Origin: Turnera subulata
Taxonomy: Eukaryota > Streptophyta > Magnoliopsida > Malpighiales > Passifloraceae
NCBI GenBank assembly: GCA_028386065.3
Contig: JAKUCV010002357.1
Location: 43,424 to 107,423 of the forward strand
DNA length: 64,000 nucleotides
Reading direction: 5' to 3'
Positions 37,728 to 49,434 of this stretch are shown piece after piece. Each line of letters starts with the position of its first letter. Positions within the stretch are counted from its first letter, which is position 1. The translations under genes and the position numbers were made by a program. Under the pieces are notes generated by a model. The model made no database searches. It was not told the DNA's origin and saw only the letters and a list, made by a program, of their open reading frames with translations.

Positions 37728-39174
37728 TGCAGGCTTGTTTGTTGCTTTCATTTATGGGCATCATTCATCCAGAATCTTCTATGCAATACACATATTATAT
37801 AAAATACCAATAGCTTATCATTTGGGCCCACCTAATTTAGTAGCTGAAACAAATAACCGAGCTTTTTTTTTTTGCGCAAGAATCACAACACATGCCCAAA
37901 CTATTTTCTCTTCCGCCAAAAATTTGCCAAATGTCGTGTTAAAGAGCCTTCGCTTAGCTTTTGGTTGATATAGAAAAAAAAATTAATTTTAAAATAAATC
38001 ATTTCATAATTCTTTTATACGTTTAAACTTTTTGTTGAAATGAAAAAAATCTAATTTAAAATAGATTATTTTATAAATATTTTGTGTTCTTTTCCCTATG
38101 CATGCCAGTTGCAGAAGTTGGTTTTGTTCAAAAAAAAGAAAAAAAAGAAACTTTTGCCCTCAGATCATTTTTTTAATTCTTTTTAGTTTACCATCAGCAT
38201 AGTTATAATTGATGGTCATGGTTAATTAAAGAAGGAAGAAGCTATTAATGTTACGGTTGCGAAGCATTAAGGTTGAGGAAGGAAATAAATTTCTTCTAAT
38301 GTTTCCACATTCCCATAACACCATTAAAATTGCATTTCTAGAAAAAGCCCAGAAAAAACCCATTATCCAGTTAAACAAGAAAAAGAAAAAGCCCATTTAA
38401 AGTTGAAGAGGAAGGCCACCACGTGTCACATACTAAAGCCCCCTCTTCAACTTCATATATACAGCATATGTTATAGATTGGTTTTTGCAAGTTTCGCACC
38501 ACTAAGACCGAATCAAGCAACCACAAACATGTCCGATACATTCTAAATTTATCACATATAACCAATATGATTAATCCAACATATCTAGATATTTGAGTGC
38601 TTAATATAATATGATGAGTTACAAGCGCTACTCATCGATCCATATACTCCATAAACTCTAAACATCTCATTTTAGAAAATAAAAAGCCATTGAATATATA
38701 AATTGCAAACTGGAAGGGATTTCAACTTTATTCTTATATGATGTGCAGTTTTAGTTCATGTTTTCTTAAGTTCAAACCATTTTGCATGGCTCATGTGTGA
38801 ATTAGCTGGTTGAATTGCTTTTTGTAGTTTATTAATTTACAAAAACTGATCAGACAAAGAAAAAGATTCAATAGACCCTATAAAATGACGGTTGTTTTGG
38901 TAAACTTGGTACAATTTTAAATTTTAATAGCCATGGTCTTAACATTCTTCTCCAACAAAGAATGAAACTGGAAAGGCTTGGATCTTGTTTCTCTCCGCCT
39001 CCATTAGTCAACATGTTTATTCATATTTCGTCATTTGTTTTTTGTTAAATTTTTTTATACTAGTACGTTGAAGCTGTGAATGGAATCGAAACTTTACCCA
39101 TCTTAGTTTTTCAATAAATTGATTATGGTAGAGTTTGAAATTATTGAGATTTGGGGCTTTGGTATAGGAGTTTT
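37728..39174. other. AT-rich stretch without a recognised gene
   Basis: Low-complexity AT-rich DNA between the SINE and the copia element. No gene or repeat boundary is seen. Confidence 0.5.
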
Positions 39175-39388
39175 TGTTATAAAATATGTATTATACATGT
39201 ATGTATGTCATTGTTATACATACTAAATACATACTATATTGTATTCCATCTTATTATATATATGTTGAAAAGAGAAATGAAAAATGGAAGAACCGGGTAA
39301 TGAAACCCGCGACCGGAGCCTCGTCGGAGCTCACCGGAAAAATTATTTCCCCCTAAATCTTCTCCTTCTTCCTCTTTTGTTCATAACA
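39175..39388 (+). repeat. Copia 5' LTR
   Basis: 214 bp with a TATA-like TTATTATATATATG near 39250. Ends TTCATAACA. Confidence 0.93.
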
Positions 39389-40059
39389 CGTTATCAGCAC
39401 GAACGATCTCTACCCGAGCTTCGTTTCGTTTCGCGTAAGAATCAAGCAGAAAAAAATGAAAAAAATGAAAAAAAATTCGGCCGACACTGTTCACCGGCAA
39501 GCAAGTCGAGCCGCCGTGCGCTTCACCGCCACCACCAGCAGGATGCCTGAGCCGTCGCGACCTCAACCCCGTCGCCCCCGTGCTCTTCCGCCTGCCGACG
39601 CGCCGCCAACAGCAGTCGACCCGACGAGGCGACCCGTTGAATCCGCCTCCTCGCCGCCACCGTGAGCACCTGCAACCACCACCCGCGACGTCGCCTCGCT
39701 ACAGCCCAACGAAGTTACGCTGCCGCGACACCACTGCGCCTCGCACTGCCTCGCCCGCCTCTCGTCGCGCCGCTGCTGGCCTGGATCCGAGCGGAGAGGA
39801 GAAGGTGGAGGAGCTCCAATGGAGGCTTGAGGAAGATGACCCGATTTGCAACTTAGTCCCTGCAGTTTTTCCTTTTCTGTAGGTAAGTCCTTACATGCAG
39901 TCCTTCAGTTATTTATTTTCTCAATTTAATCCTAGACGAATGTATTATTGTTTAATTAATGATGTTATTGTGTGATTGAATGTTTAATTAATGTTGATCT
40001 TGGATGATTAAATGTATGGTGAGGACATGGTGAGTCCCGGAAATTAGTTTTTGGCCTAT

Positions 40060-40320
40060 GAATAGTGTTTGGCCGGAATCCGGTGACGAATAGTAAATCC
40101 GGCCTCGTGAACAGTAATTTTGGCCATGTGAATAGTACTTTCCGGCTACCGTGAATAATGCTTTTGGACGGAATCCGGCAAACCCAGAAGTGTTTGGCCG
40201 GAATTTGATGCCTCAGCAAAATAATCCGGCATGGTGAATAGAAATTTCCGACGACTGTGAATAGTAATTTCCGACGACCGTGAATAGTGATTTTGGCCGG
40301 AATTTGAAACCTCGGATTTT
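40060..40320 (+). repeat. Dispersed GTGAATAGT / CCGGAAT repeats in the copia leader
   Basis: Short units such as TGAATAGTAATTTCCG and TTTGGCCGGAATCCGG recur about ten times at uneven spacing. Non-coding leader sequence between the primer site and the pol remnant. Confidence 0.6.
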
Positions 40321-40672
40321 TCCCGGCAAAGCCCGAAAGACCGTTATATAAGCCCGGAAGGCCGTTATATTTATTTTTCATTATATTCATTAATTGGCCG
40401 GCTAAGCCGCCTTTATCGTATAAGCGTATATTATATATTATTGCTGAAAGATTTATCGAGTAAGCATATTTTCTGTTTTTATTTAAATTCCGATTGGGCT
40501 ATTAAAAGGCCCATTATCCATTTATTGGCCGGCTAAGCCGCCTATTTCTTTACGATTTTATTGGGCTCGTATAAGGCCCGTCGTATTTAATTTGCGATAA
40601 TTTAATTTTAATTGGGCTATCAAAGGGCCCATTGTATTTAATTACCTTGCCTTTAATTTTTATGCTTAATAT

Positions 40673-41087
40673 TGTTAGAAACAATAGCCCTTCGCTAGAG
40701 GGGGGGTGAATAGCGATAATCGAATAAAAACGAAATAAGCAGGAATTAAATGCGGAATTGAAAGAATGAAGGACAAAAGCAATTTATCCTGGTTCACACA
40801 CACTCTACTAGTGTGGCTAATCCAGCCCTTCAAGTCTCACTTGAAGATTTCACTATCTGCGTTAAGCTTACGGGTGCTTAACAAACCGTTACAACCTAGG
40901 AATTCTAGTCACAAGAATCCTAAACCCTGAAAGTTCAAGTCATATGAACTTCAGCTCTCTTGCTTGAAGATACCTCACTTCAAGACTTTCCACACAAGAA
41001 GATATACACCTCTTCTTGTGAATCTAACCAAGGAAACTAACCTCCCTTAAGGTGTGTAACAACACAATAATCACTCAAACAAGAGGT
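40673..41087 (-). repeat. Truncated 3' LTR of the nested copia element
   Basis: Matches 42112-42526 and stops abruptly after CAAACAAGAGGT, where the gag-side sequence begins. This is the deletion junction. Confidence 0.92.
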
Positions 41088-42055
41088 TTGGCATTTTGAG
41101 CATATGACCTTCTATGATGAATACATGATCTTGTGTCATGAACATATGATCTAATATGATAAGTAGAAGATGAAGCATCATGTTTATGTGTCTTAGCATT
41201 AAGCACAGTAGGTTTGACATCATTTGACACATTAGATGCACCTAATCCTTCTTTTTGTGTTGGACTTCTTTGTTGTCCTAGAAGAAGATTAAGACTATCT
41301 CTACCATTAGTAAACTTCTCTAATGTATTCTTCAAATCATCAACTTGATGCTTAAGAGATTCATTCTCTTTTCCCAATTCAACACAAGAACATACATTTG
41401 AGGATATCTTCTCATTAAGTTCATTGCAAGACATATTAAGAGCATGCTTTTCTTTTCCAAGCTCATCAATTTTGCTTAACAACTCATCCTTATCATGTGA
41501 CAATAATTCTACATTATTTTCTAGGGTCTTGTTCTGTTTCTTTAAGTTCTTATTAACATTTGAAACAGAAATGAATTTACTATACAATTCACTAAATGCA
41601 TCTTGCAGCTCTTCAAATGTATAATCATCATTCGAATAGGAAGTACTTACCTCTTCCGGAGATTCTTCCTTTGCCATGAGACAAAGGTTGACAGTCTCAT
41701 CTTGCTTGCTGTCGGTTTCCTCATAGATGACTCCCAGCATTTCCCACATCTCCTTGGCTGTTGCGCAGTGCGAGATCACTTGATAGTCATTCGGATTGAT
41801 TGCACATTGGAGCATGTGTATTGCCTTGGAGTGGTTTTCGATTCTTTGGATGTCATCTTCGTTGTACCCTGCTTCCGTCCTTGATGGAATTTGAATGCCA
41901 TTCTTTATCGTTAGCCAAGCTGCAAAGTTATTGGTTTGGATGAAAACTTTCATCCTTTCCTTCCAATATGCGTAATTTGTCCCGTCAAAGAACGGTGCAC
42001 GGGTAGTGGATTGTCCTTCAACGATTCCTGCATACAAATAACTTGAAGAAGCCAT
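41075..42055 (-). CDS. Retrotransposon gag polyprotein (truncated), nested copia element
   Basis: 326 codons. The N-terminus (MASSSYLYAGIVEGQSTTRA, then PFFDGTNYAYWKERMKVFI) is the gag/DUF4219-UBN2 start typical of long-LTR copia elements. The capsid-like region includes KEMWEMLGVIYEE. The next part is a long coiled coil (LKKQNKTLENNVELLSHDKD to LENSLKHQVDDLK-type heptads, about residues 160-250). The usual CCHC zinc knuckle and all of pol are absent, because the reading frame runs across the deletion junction and stops in LTR sequence (final residues AKPLV). It is not functional alone, but the frame is intact. Confidence 0.85.
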   Translation of the reverse strand: MASSSYLYAGIVEGQSTTRAPFFDGTNYAYWKERMKVFIQTNNFAAWLTIKNGIQIPSRTEAGYNEDDIQRIENHSKAIHMLQCAINPNDYQVISHCATAKEMWEMLGVIYEETDSKQDETVNLCLMAKEESPEEVSTSYSNDDYTFEELQDAFSELYSKFISVSNVNKNLKKQNKTLENNVELLSHDKDELLSKIDELGKEKHALNMSCNELNEKISSNVCSCVELGKENESLKHQVDDLKNTLEKFTNGRDSLNLLLGQQRSPTQKEGLGASNVSNDVKPTVLNAKTHKHDASSSTYHIRSYVHDTRSCIHHRRSYAQNAKPLV

Positions 42056-42111
42056 AGAAAATTTCCTCTCAAACGGTTAAGTCTTTCAGAGAGTTAGGCT
42101 CTGCTACCAAT

Positions 42112-43547
42112 TGTTAGAAACAATAGCCCTTCGCTAGAAGGGGGGTGAATAGCGATAATCGAATAAAAACGAAATAAGCAGGAATTAAATGCGGAATTGA
42201 AAGAATGAAGGACAAAAGCAATTTATCCTGGTTCACACACACTCTACTAGTGTGGCTAATCCAGCCCTTCAAGTCTCACTTGAAGATTTCACTATCTGCG
42301 TTAAGCTTACGGGTGCTTAACAAACCTTTACAACCTAGGAATTCTAGTCACAAGAATCCTAAACCCTGAAAGTTCAAGTCACATGAACTTCAGCTCTCTT
42401 GCTTGAAGATACCTCACTTCAAGACTTTCCACACAAGAAGATATACACCTCTTCTTGTGAATCTAACCAAGAAAACTAACCTCTCTTAAGGTGTGTAACA
42501 ACACAATAATCACTCAAACAAGAGGTCTCTCTCAAAGAGCAGATGTGAGTGTACAAATGAAGCTCTAAAAGGCAACTCTCAAATCCTCAATAGGATATTG
42601 GCTCAACAAAGATTGATTTGAATGTATGAGATGAATGCATGCAAGTAGAGAGTTGATTGGTTTTGAAACACAGCTAAAAATGCTCAATTTATAGCTTTGA
42701 AAAGTTATATAGCCGTTTTAAATCCACCCAAAAACAGCCTTAAACAAAACATAGTGGGTGCTGAAAAGTTGTCTGCTACAACGGCAAAACATCGATGTTT
42801 TCCCTTTAAACATCGATGTTTTAGCCAGCAATTTTAAATTATTGCTCCAACGGCTAGTAGAACATCGATGTTGCATTTTAGAACATCGATGTTTTCATAC
42901 TCAACATCGATGTTCTTCAATTCAACATCGATGTTTTTTGGCTTCGCAAAAATATGATGAAAAAGGGTCTATGCCAGAACATCGATGTTGGAAAATGAAA
43001 CATCGATGTTTTGTGAAACATCGATGTTTAATTGGCCAACATCGATTTTTTTTGGCTTCGGCAAAATTTTATTTCTAAGACAAGTTTTCATGAACATCGA
43101 TGTTGGATTGTAAACATCGATGTTTTGACCAACGGTCACAAGAACATCGATGTTTTATAATCCAACATCGATGTTTTAGAGCTACTGCCAATATTTTGAA
43201 AAACTTGAAAAACAGAACATCGATGTTTGTTGACAGAACATCGATGTTTTAGACTCAAAACACAACTTTATGTTTGAAAGCATGCTTATGAATTGTATGA
43301 TTGAAATGTGTTTTGTTTGAGCCAATGCCTAAGAGAAGTTGAGTGTTTTACCTTGTACAATTGGGTCCTAACTTCTCTTGCTCTTCTTGCACTTCAACTC
43401 TTGATCATATCTTCTCTTGAATTCTTGGTCACTTTGGTTGAGCACTTGTTTGCTTGATTTCTTTTTGCTTCAAGGTTGTCATCAATTGAGCCAAGGTTTG
43501 TCATTATCAAAACCCTGAAATGAGACAAGGAGGCATGAGTTCTAACA
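42112..43547 (-). repeat. Complete 5' LTR of the nested copia element
   Basis: 1436 bp. From its 5' end (43547), the first 300 bases are CA/TTG-rich, then comes the palindrome cluster (43250-42786), then the part shared with the truncated 3' LTR. Confidence 0.93.
42786..43250. repeat. Cluster of AACATCGATGTT palindromes in the nested LTR
   Basis: The self-complementary core ACATCGATGT occurs exactly 15 times, plus one degenerate copy (near 43037), in 465 bp. Spacing varies from about 10 to 50 bases, often in close pairs separated by about 20. The spacer sequences differ from each other. It lies about 300-760 bases inside the LTR from its 5' end, i.e. in the presumed U3. Confidence 0.95.
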
Positions 43548-45789
43548 AATATGGGCTCATACTAGGCCCATCGTTTAATTTCCTGTCATTTATTTTACTT
43601 GGGGTAATTAATAAAAGGCCCCTTGCTTGTTTATTTTAATTAAGCATTTACATATTCAATTATGTTATTTGAATTTGAGGCCCTTAAAATTTCTGGAAGA
43701 AATTTATAATGGCATTAAATGCAAAAATGCATTTAAATGAGAATAGTCTGAAAGACTAAATGAAAGAGTCCAGAAGACTCGGGAAAATAAAAATACAACG
43801 AAGACTGGAAGTCTTACCGTTCAAAAGATCCTGAATATCCTTCAAAGAAAAATCTTATAAACATTATTACCACCAGAAGATGGCAATTATATGACCACCA
43901 GAAGGTGGATATTATACTTGCTTAACAATTCATTTTATATTCAATTTATTTTTATGTTCAGTTTAAATTATTACGCATTGCAATTTATTTTATTTACTTT
44001 TCAGTACTTTATAATTGTTTCTTAGAATAGTGCCTGAAGCATTAGTCTCGAAGACAATGCAAAATTGACATCCCCAGGGGGAGAATTATATGCGTGTGGA
44101 TGTCAATATAACATATTATGACATCTCGAAATGAAAAATATGATTAACACGCTCCAGAAGAGCATAAATTCGAATATGTTCCTGAAGAACGCATGTTTTA
44201 ATATGATCTAGAAGATCGTATATTTACGCGAGTACAGACACCCCCAGCAATAAAATGAATTATTATGGATCCCAAATGAATTGACTCAGATTTATTCCCT
44301 GATGCGAATAAGACAGTATAATTATTTGTGCCTGTGGGCGTAAATGAGATAATAAATGGAAAAGGCTCAAAGTAAACATGTATATTATTATTGCAAAAAC
44401 AGATCCATAACTGGAGAACATTCAAAGAAGAATGGTTCTCATACATATATTTAAACAAGTAATCCATCTGTTGAGTTCAACATTAACCCTTGAAAAATCC
44501 GCGGTGTTAACCATCTAGGTAATTTTTACGACACATCGACTAGATGGTCTATTATGTGACGCAAGTTGGCATTGTGCGCACTTGTTCTAATGATTAAGCC
44601 ACTTGCAAGTGTATATTCCTACTCAAGTTATTAGAATATATGTCTAGATAATGCTGGTATATTTCTTCAATGGAGAATGTATATCATTGGAAATAAACCC
44701 AAAGTGATCTGGGCCATATTGACAATTGATTGCAGGACCATTGATGACATATGACTATGGTATTTTATACGCAGTAAATGTGCATCAAGCCAATAAGATA
44801 TTATAAGATCATAAGAACTCCCCATTAGTTCTTGGTCACAAAATATCTCCCATCTTCGGACCGTTTGTTGTACAGTATATTATGCTCCACCACAGCATAG
44901 TTAATCTGGTTCTTAAAGAAGGTTGGGAATAGATGTTGGGTATTCTCCATTAAATCACAACATTATTGAGACTATTGACTAAAAAATTGGAGATTCATTT
45001 ATAGCAAGAATTGCTTTTTGATAATTCGATATGTGCGTATACCCAACAGCAGGGGGAGAAAGAAGCAGCTGGATCAAGTTTGTTGAAATGCATAATATAT
45101 ATGAATGTTGATCTTCATATAAATTAATGTGAATCTGAAGTTCAAAAGAAGATGATTCATTTGCAGGAAAGTTGATATGCAATTGCCAGACACATTTAAA
45201 TTAAGTGTGACCATATCCCAGCTGTAAATGCTCCTGTTTAAATTGATGTTCCTGAAGAACAATATAAGTATGCAAATGAATCTATAGTTTATACTCGGTT
45301 CCAAAAAGAAAAGAAATTCTCAATAGAGAAAAAGGAGCAAATGTGATAAGATGGCCCCAGTGAGAAAAAATATGGCCTCCAGTAGAGGTTTGAGTTAAAA
45401 GTCCTCTAGAAGAGGTTGATTCTCTGACACAAAGTGATAAATTTCCAGAAGTAACTCAGGTACCTGAAATAAATGAGCATGATGAGATCTCAATTACAGT
45501 GTCAGGAATAAGATGGAACCGACGAGAAATAACCGTCGACGGAATACAATTTTAATTTATAGCGCTAAATATTAAAAAAAGAGGATCATGAACCTACTAA
45601 TGAAAGTAGGAGTTGTATGATTGGCCAAAATAAAGAGATATAATTAAAGGCTGTGTTAGACTCGCTTATGAAGCGAGATATTTTTCGGACCTGTAGTCCG
45701 TACACCAGAGGGTGTAAAATTGATTAGTCGTAGAAACGGGTATTTGTGCGGAAAATATATATGAGATATAAAGCACGGTTTCACAAGGT

Positions 45790-46000
45790 TTTACCCGAAC
45801 GACCTAATTTTAATTATGAGGAGATTTACTCCCCTGTGGTGGATGTAATTATGTTAATAAGTCTGGCATCATATGAAAGGAATTTGAAATGCATCTAGTG
45901 AATGCTATTACAGCCTATTTATTAATATGGATCCATAAGTCATGATATATACATGAAGATCCCTGAAGGATCCAAGTTGCCTGAAGCAACTAATTCCCGG
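45790..46000 (+). pseudogene. Copia reverse-transcriptase remnant
   Basis: In shifting frames the DNA reads NYEEIYSPVVDVIM, then a TAYL block, then DIYMKIPEGSKLPEA. These match the order YEETYSPV...TAYL...IYM..PEG of copia reverse transcriptase. Stops and frameshifts separate the pieces, so no enzyme is made. Confidence 0.8.
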
Positions 46001-46674
46001 GAAATTATAAAAATTAAACCGAATTTAAATCATTCTGAGTATGGATAAATTTATATGTTTAGTGATTGGAACTCCAGAAGAAGTTTCCAAACACCGTGCT
46101 ATTAGACTGGTCGTGGAGTACTCTGTCTAAATGCAATGTGTATTGCTTGTAACATAAAGCCTGAAGCTTTTGATTTAAGCCTATCGGCATTATATATATT
46201 TGCTCTTATCTTCGGGGAATAACAAATGTGTAATTATGTAAACCCGAAAGAGAGTAAAGTTGATTTTGCAGATGTAGATCTTTTTCTTAGTCCACATAAA
46301 GCACAGACGGACATCAGCAGCAACTTTGCACATAATATTGCAATATCATCGGGACTACAAAAGCAAGATGGGAAGATAGACGCTCCAACGACAAAATTAT
46401 GAAGATTATCCTGCCAACTCTGTCCAATTGAAGTTATGATGTAACAAAAATGATCAGACAAAACACATGTCACCAGAAGCTGACAAGGACGATTGGCATG
46501 CAACGACATGAAGCAATCAATGGAGGCCAAAATGAGGGGGAGTAGAATACGCATTGCACTCTTTTTCCCTTCACCAAGTTTTCATCCCACTGGGTTTTTC
46601 TTGGTAAGGTTTTTAATGAGGCAGTACTCCCAAAGCGTATTCTACCCATCAACACAATGACATCCAAGGGGGAG

Positions 46675-46888
46675 TGTTATAAAATATGTATTATACATGT
46701 ATGTATGTCATTGTTATACATACTAAATACATACTATACTGTATTCCATCTTATTATATATGTGTTGAAAAGAGAAATGAAAAATGGAAGAACTGGGTAA
46801 TGAAACCCGCGACCGGAGCCTCGCAGGAGCTCACCGGAAAAATTATTTCCCCCTAAATCTTCTCCTTCTTCCTCTTTTATTCATAACA
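46675..46888 (+). repeat. Copia 3' LTR
   Basis: 214 bp, about 97% identical to the left LTR by direct reading. Preceded by the polypurine tract. Confidence 0.93.
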
Positions 46889-49434
46889 GTTTTAAATTTG
46901 TACTAATCTTGTACTATTGACATGTGACACAATATGTTGCGTGAGATCGGAGGCCTACTAACCCCTATCATCGCCTAGCAACGGATAACAGACAAAGCCT
47001 AGCTATAACCTCATAGGATGATATGTATGGTCTAGGTTTCACCTCCTAAAAGTAAAAGTTTATACACAATTTATACAAGCATGCTTATGACACATAAAGA
47101 AATACATATCTTATTTAAAATTAAATATTATCTCTTAAATCCTCGAGGTCCCTAACGGAGTTGCCAACTGTGGGAATCTGGCCTTCTCATCTAAACTTTG
47201 GAGTTGCCACCCGAATTTTATTCAATAAGAAAAATTTCGGAAAAACCTTTGCTGCTCCATAGTCGATTAAAAGGGACTAGAATATGAAACCAAAGCGCCA
47301 GACTTGGGGGTTTATCATAGGTAAGAAGGTATGAGGCACTCCACATATGCTTGGGCGAGATAATGCATAATTTTGAAACAAAATATGCTTCTTGTGATGT
47401 GTGTGCAACCAATATCCAAAAAATCAAGTATCATAAACAATAATCACGGCTTACATAAATCGACATCAAAGGGAAAAGAAAAGAAGAAACAACAATTTGG
47501 CTTGCGTCTTAATCCACTAGAGTCTACTTATGTAAACTAGACGACCGGAATCCAAGCCCACGTAGTTCTTATATCAACACAACACTCAAGCAAACATAAT
47601 GTGTAGGATCATCGTTATAGAATCAGACTAAAAATTAAAAGAGAAGAGATTGGATTACCTGTTGACTTGTTGTGGAGCCTTCTTCAATGTTCTCTAAGCT
47701 CTGGGATGTAGATAGTGTTTACTTACCTTCCGCTCCTTAATCCCATCTTGAAGCTATCTGGGACTACTACAAGAATACAGCTAACCCATAACATGCTGAT
47801 TAAGAGAAGAATTGAGAAGAGTAAGGAAGGGAAATGAGAGCAAAGGATCGGATTCTGTTGGGTATCAGAAACTGATCCATACATAACCGCCCCCCAATGT
47901 TTTGTTTGGTGTTATTACAGCCTAGCCAATAGCTACTAAGCACATGGCATTCTAACTAATCCACAATAGCAGCACAAAATCTATGAATGACTCGTAGTAC
48001 AAACTCGTATAAAACGTTACACAAACTAAGCCATAACAATAACATCCTGATGCTATCCACGCCCATGATGTTTGATTGTCTATCGTTGTTGTATACTGCT
48101 TATGCTACTACCATACCATCTTTATTTTGAGCTGTATAATTTGTTGGGGGCATCCCTAACCAGTAACCCCAGACTTAACGAAATCTTGGTTTGATTTCTT
48201 TATTAGAAAAAAAAAAAGGGATAAGAAGGTTGGGAAAATGCTGAAGCTCTTTTGACGTAAGTATTTTGGATATTAGGGTAGGGTATGTCTCCGCCTTCAT
48301 TTTTTTTTTAAAAAAAAAAATCTCTCCAAATGGATCAGCAAAATCCCCAAACAGTATGCGCGGTAATCCGAAATTTGAGGGGAGATGAGATACTAACAAA
48401 AATAAAAATAAGAAAAAAAAAAGGCGGCAGTTAGATACGATACAACGGAAATCCTGTCGGCGAGCAAGATAGTCTCTTACAAAAACACAAGTCGGACGGG
48501 AATATAAATATATAAATATAAAAGAAAAATGGGGGATAAAAAGGTAGTTAAAGAACAAATTTTGTTTTGTTGAAAGGAAAAAAGAAAAAAAAAAAAGACC
48601 TAACAGCTAAGTCTGTCTAACATTAACGAGAGCAAAAATAAAAAAATGTCTTAAAATGGGGGAGAAAAGGGAACAGAGGACGGAATGAATGAGAGTCCTC
48701 TCCCCTTTGCCGCGTTTTCTCGGCTCCTGAAGTTGGTTACATTTCCAGCCAGCCCATTCTCTGTCTGTTATAGCTTTGGAAACAAAAGAACAGGTAGGTT
48801 CCAATACCCTTTTACAGTTTTTTTTTTTTCTACATTATTATTCATAATTTTTTTCTATATCTGTCCCTCCCTCCCTACGTTTCTGGTTATATTCAGGCTA
48901 GCTACCTAGCAGGGGTTGGGTTGGGTTCGGTTGTGGGTCTTGTTAATTTTCTGGATTCATCATATACATTTTACAAATTGCAAGACGAATGCCTCCTCCT
49001 CCTTCGTGTACTCCTCCTTTGATTGATTAATTTTGCTGCTGCATGAATGATGTTGCATGTTTCATTTCATGCACTTAATTAGCTTCTCTCTTTTTGTCTC
49101 TTCTTAATTTGTTTTCGGCTTGGGGAAGAATATTGATTCATCTCAAATTTCTCTCCTTCTTCTTGTTGTTGTATCCATAGGAGGATCATTATTGCCATAG
49201 CAGGAAAACAAGACAAAACAAAAGGTGGTTGATTTTGTGTTAGGATTTTTGGTATAGTACCAGCCGTGATACCCAATTATTATTAACGAAAAGTTACAGA
49301 AGAACATTTTTTATAAAAAAAAAAAAAGAAAAAAAAAAGAGAGCGAAGAGTTTGATTATTGCCAGCCTCGACTCGGTGGAGGCGCCGGGTACTCCACCAA
49401 CAGAGTTTTGTTTTACCGTTACGTACGTCCGGTA
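46889..49434. other. Intergenic and promoter region upstream of PERK
   Basis: The left part (about 47190-47350) has GGAGTTGCCACCCGAATTTT followed by GGAAAAACC, loosely like a widespread plant gypsy LTR motif. Nothing else is recognisable. A T10A10 palindrome lies at 48301-48320, and the presumed PERK leader contains A-rich runs (49315-49340). Confidence 0.4.

Larger units (their letters stand above)
40673..43547 (-). mobile_element. Nested Ty1/copia element with long LTR, internally deleted
   Basis: The element lies on the minus strand within the older copia element, flanked by perfect AATAT duplications (40668-40672 and 43548-43552). The 5' LTR is complete (42112-43547, 1436 bp, ends TGTTAGAA/TTCTAACA). 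The primer site next to it reads TTGGTAGCAGAGCC on the minus strand. A gag frame follows (42055-41075). One deletion then removed all of pol and the first kilobase of the 3' LTR, leaving only its last 415 bp (40673-41087). Over those 415 bp the LTRs differ at about five positions (near 1%), younger than the host element, as nesting requires. Long LTR and gag style suggest the SIRE or Tork side of copia. Confidence 0.93.
39175..46888 (+). mobile_element. Ty1/copia retrotransposon (Ale/Retrofit-like), decayed, with nested insertion
   Basis: Identical-length LTRs (39175-39388 and 46675-46888, 214 bp, TGTTATAAAA to CATAACA) differ at about six positions. Perfect target duplications GTTTT lie at 39170-39174 and 46889-46893. 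After the left LTR, CGTTATCAGCACGA is a primer site typical of Ale-type copia elements. Before the right LTR, CCAAGGGGGAG is the polypurine tract. The leader (39400-39880) is GC-rich. The pol region (about 44000-46600) is broken by many stops, with a reverse-transcriptase remnant near 45800-46000. A second element (40673-43547) is inserted. Without it the element is about 4.8 kb. Confidence 0.93.

Noticed and set aside
42786..43250. CRISPR-like array
   Set aside because: Repeats are 10-12 bp palindromes at irregular spacing inside a plant LTR. There are no cas genes and it is a eukaryotic context.
47190..47350. Resemblance to a common plant gypsy LTR motif (GGAGT.GCCACC)
   Set aside because: Match is weak and no boundaries or partner are visible. 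Only mentioned in the intergenic note.
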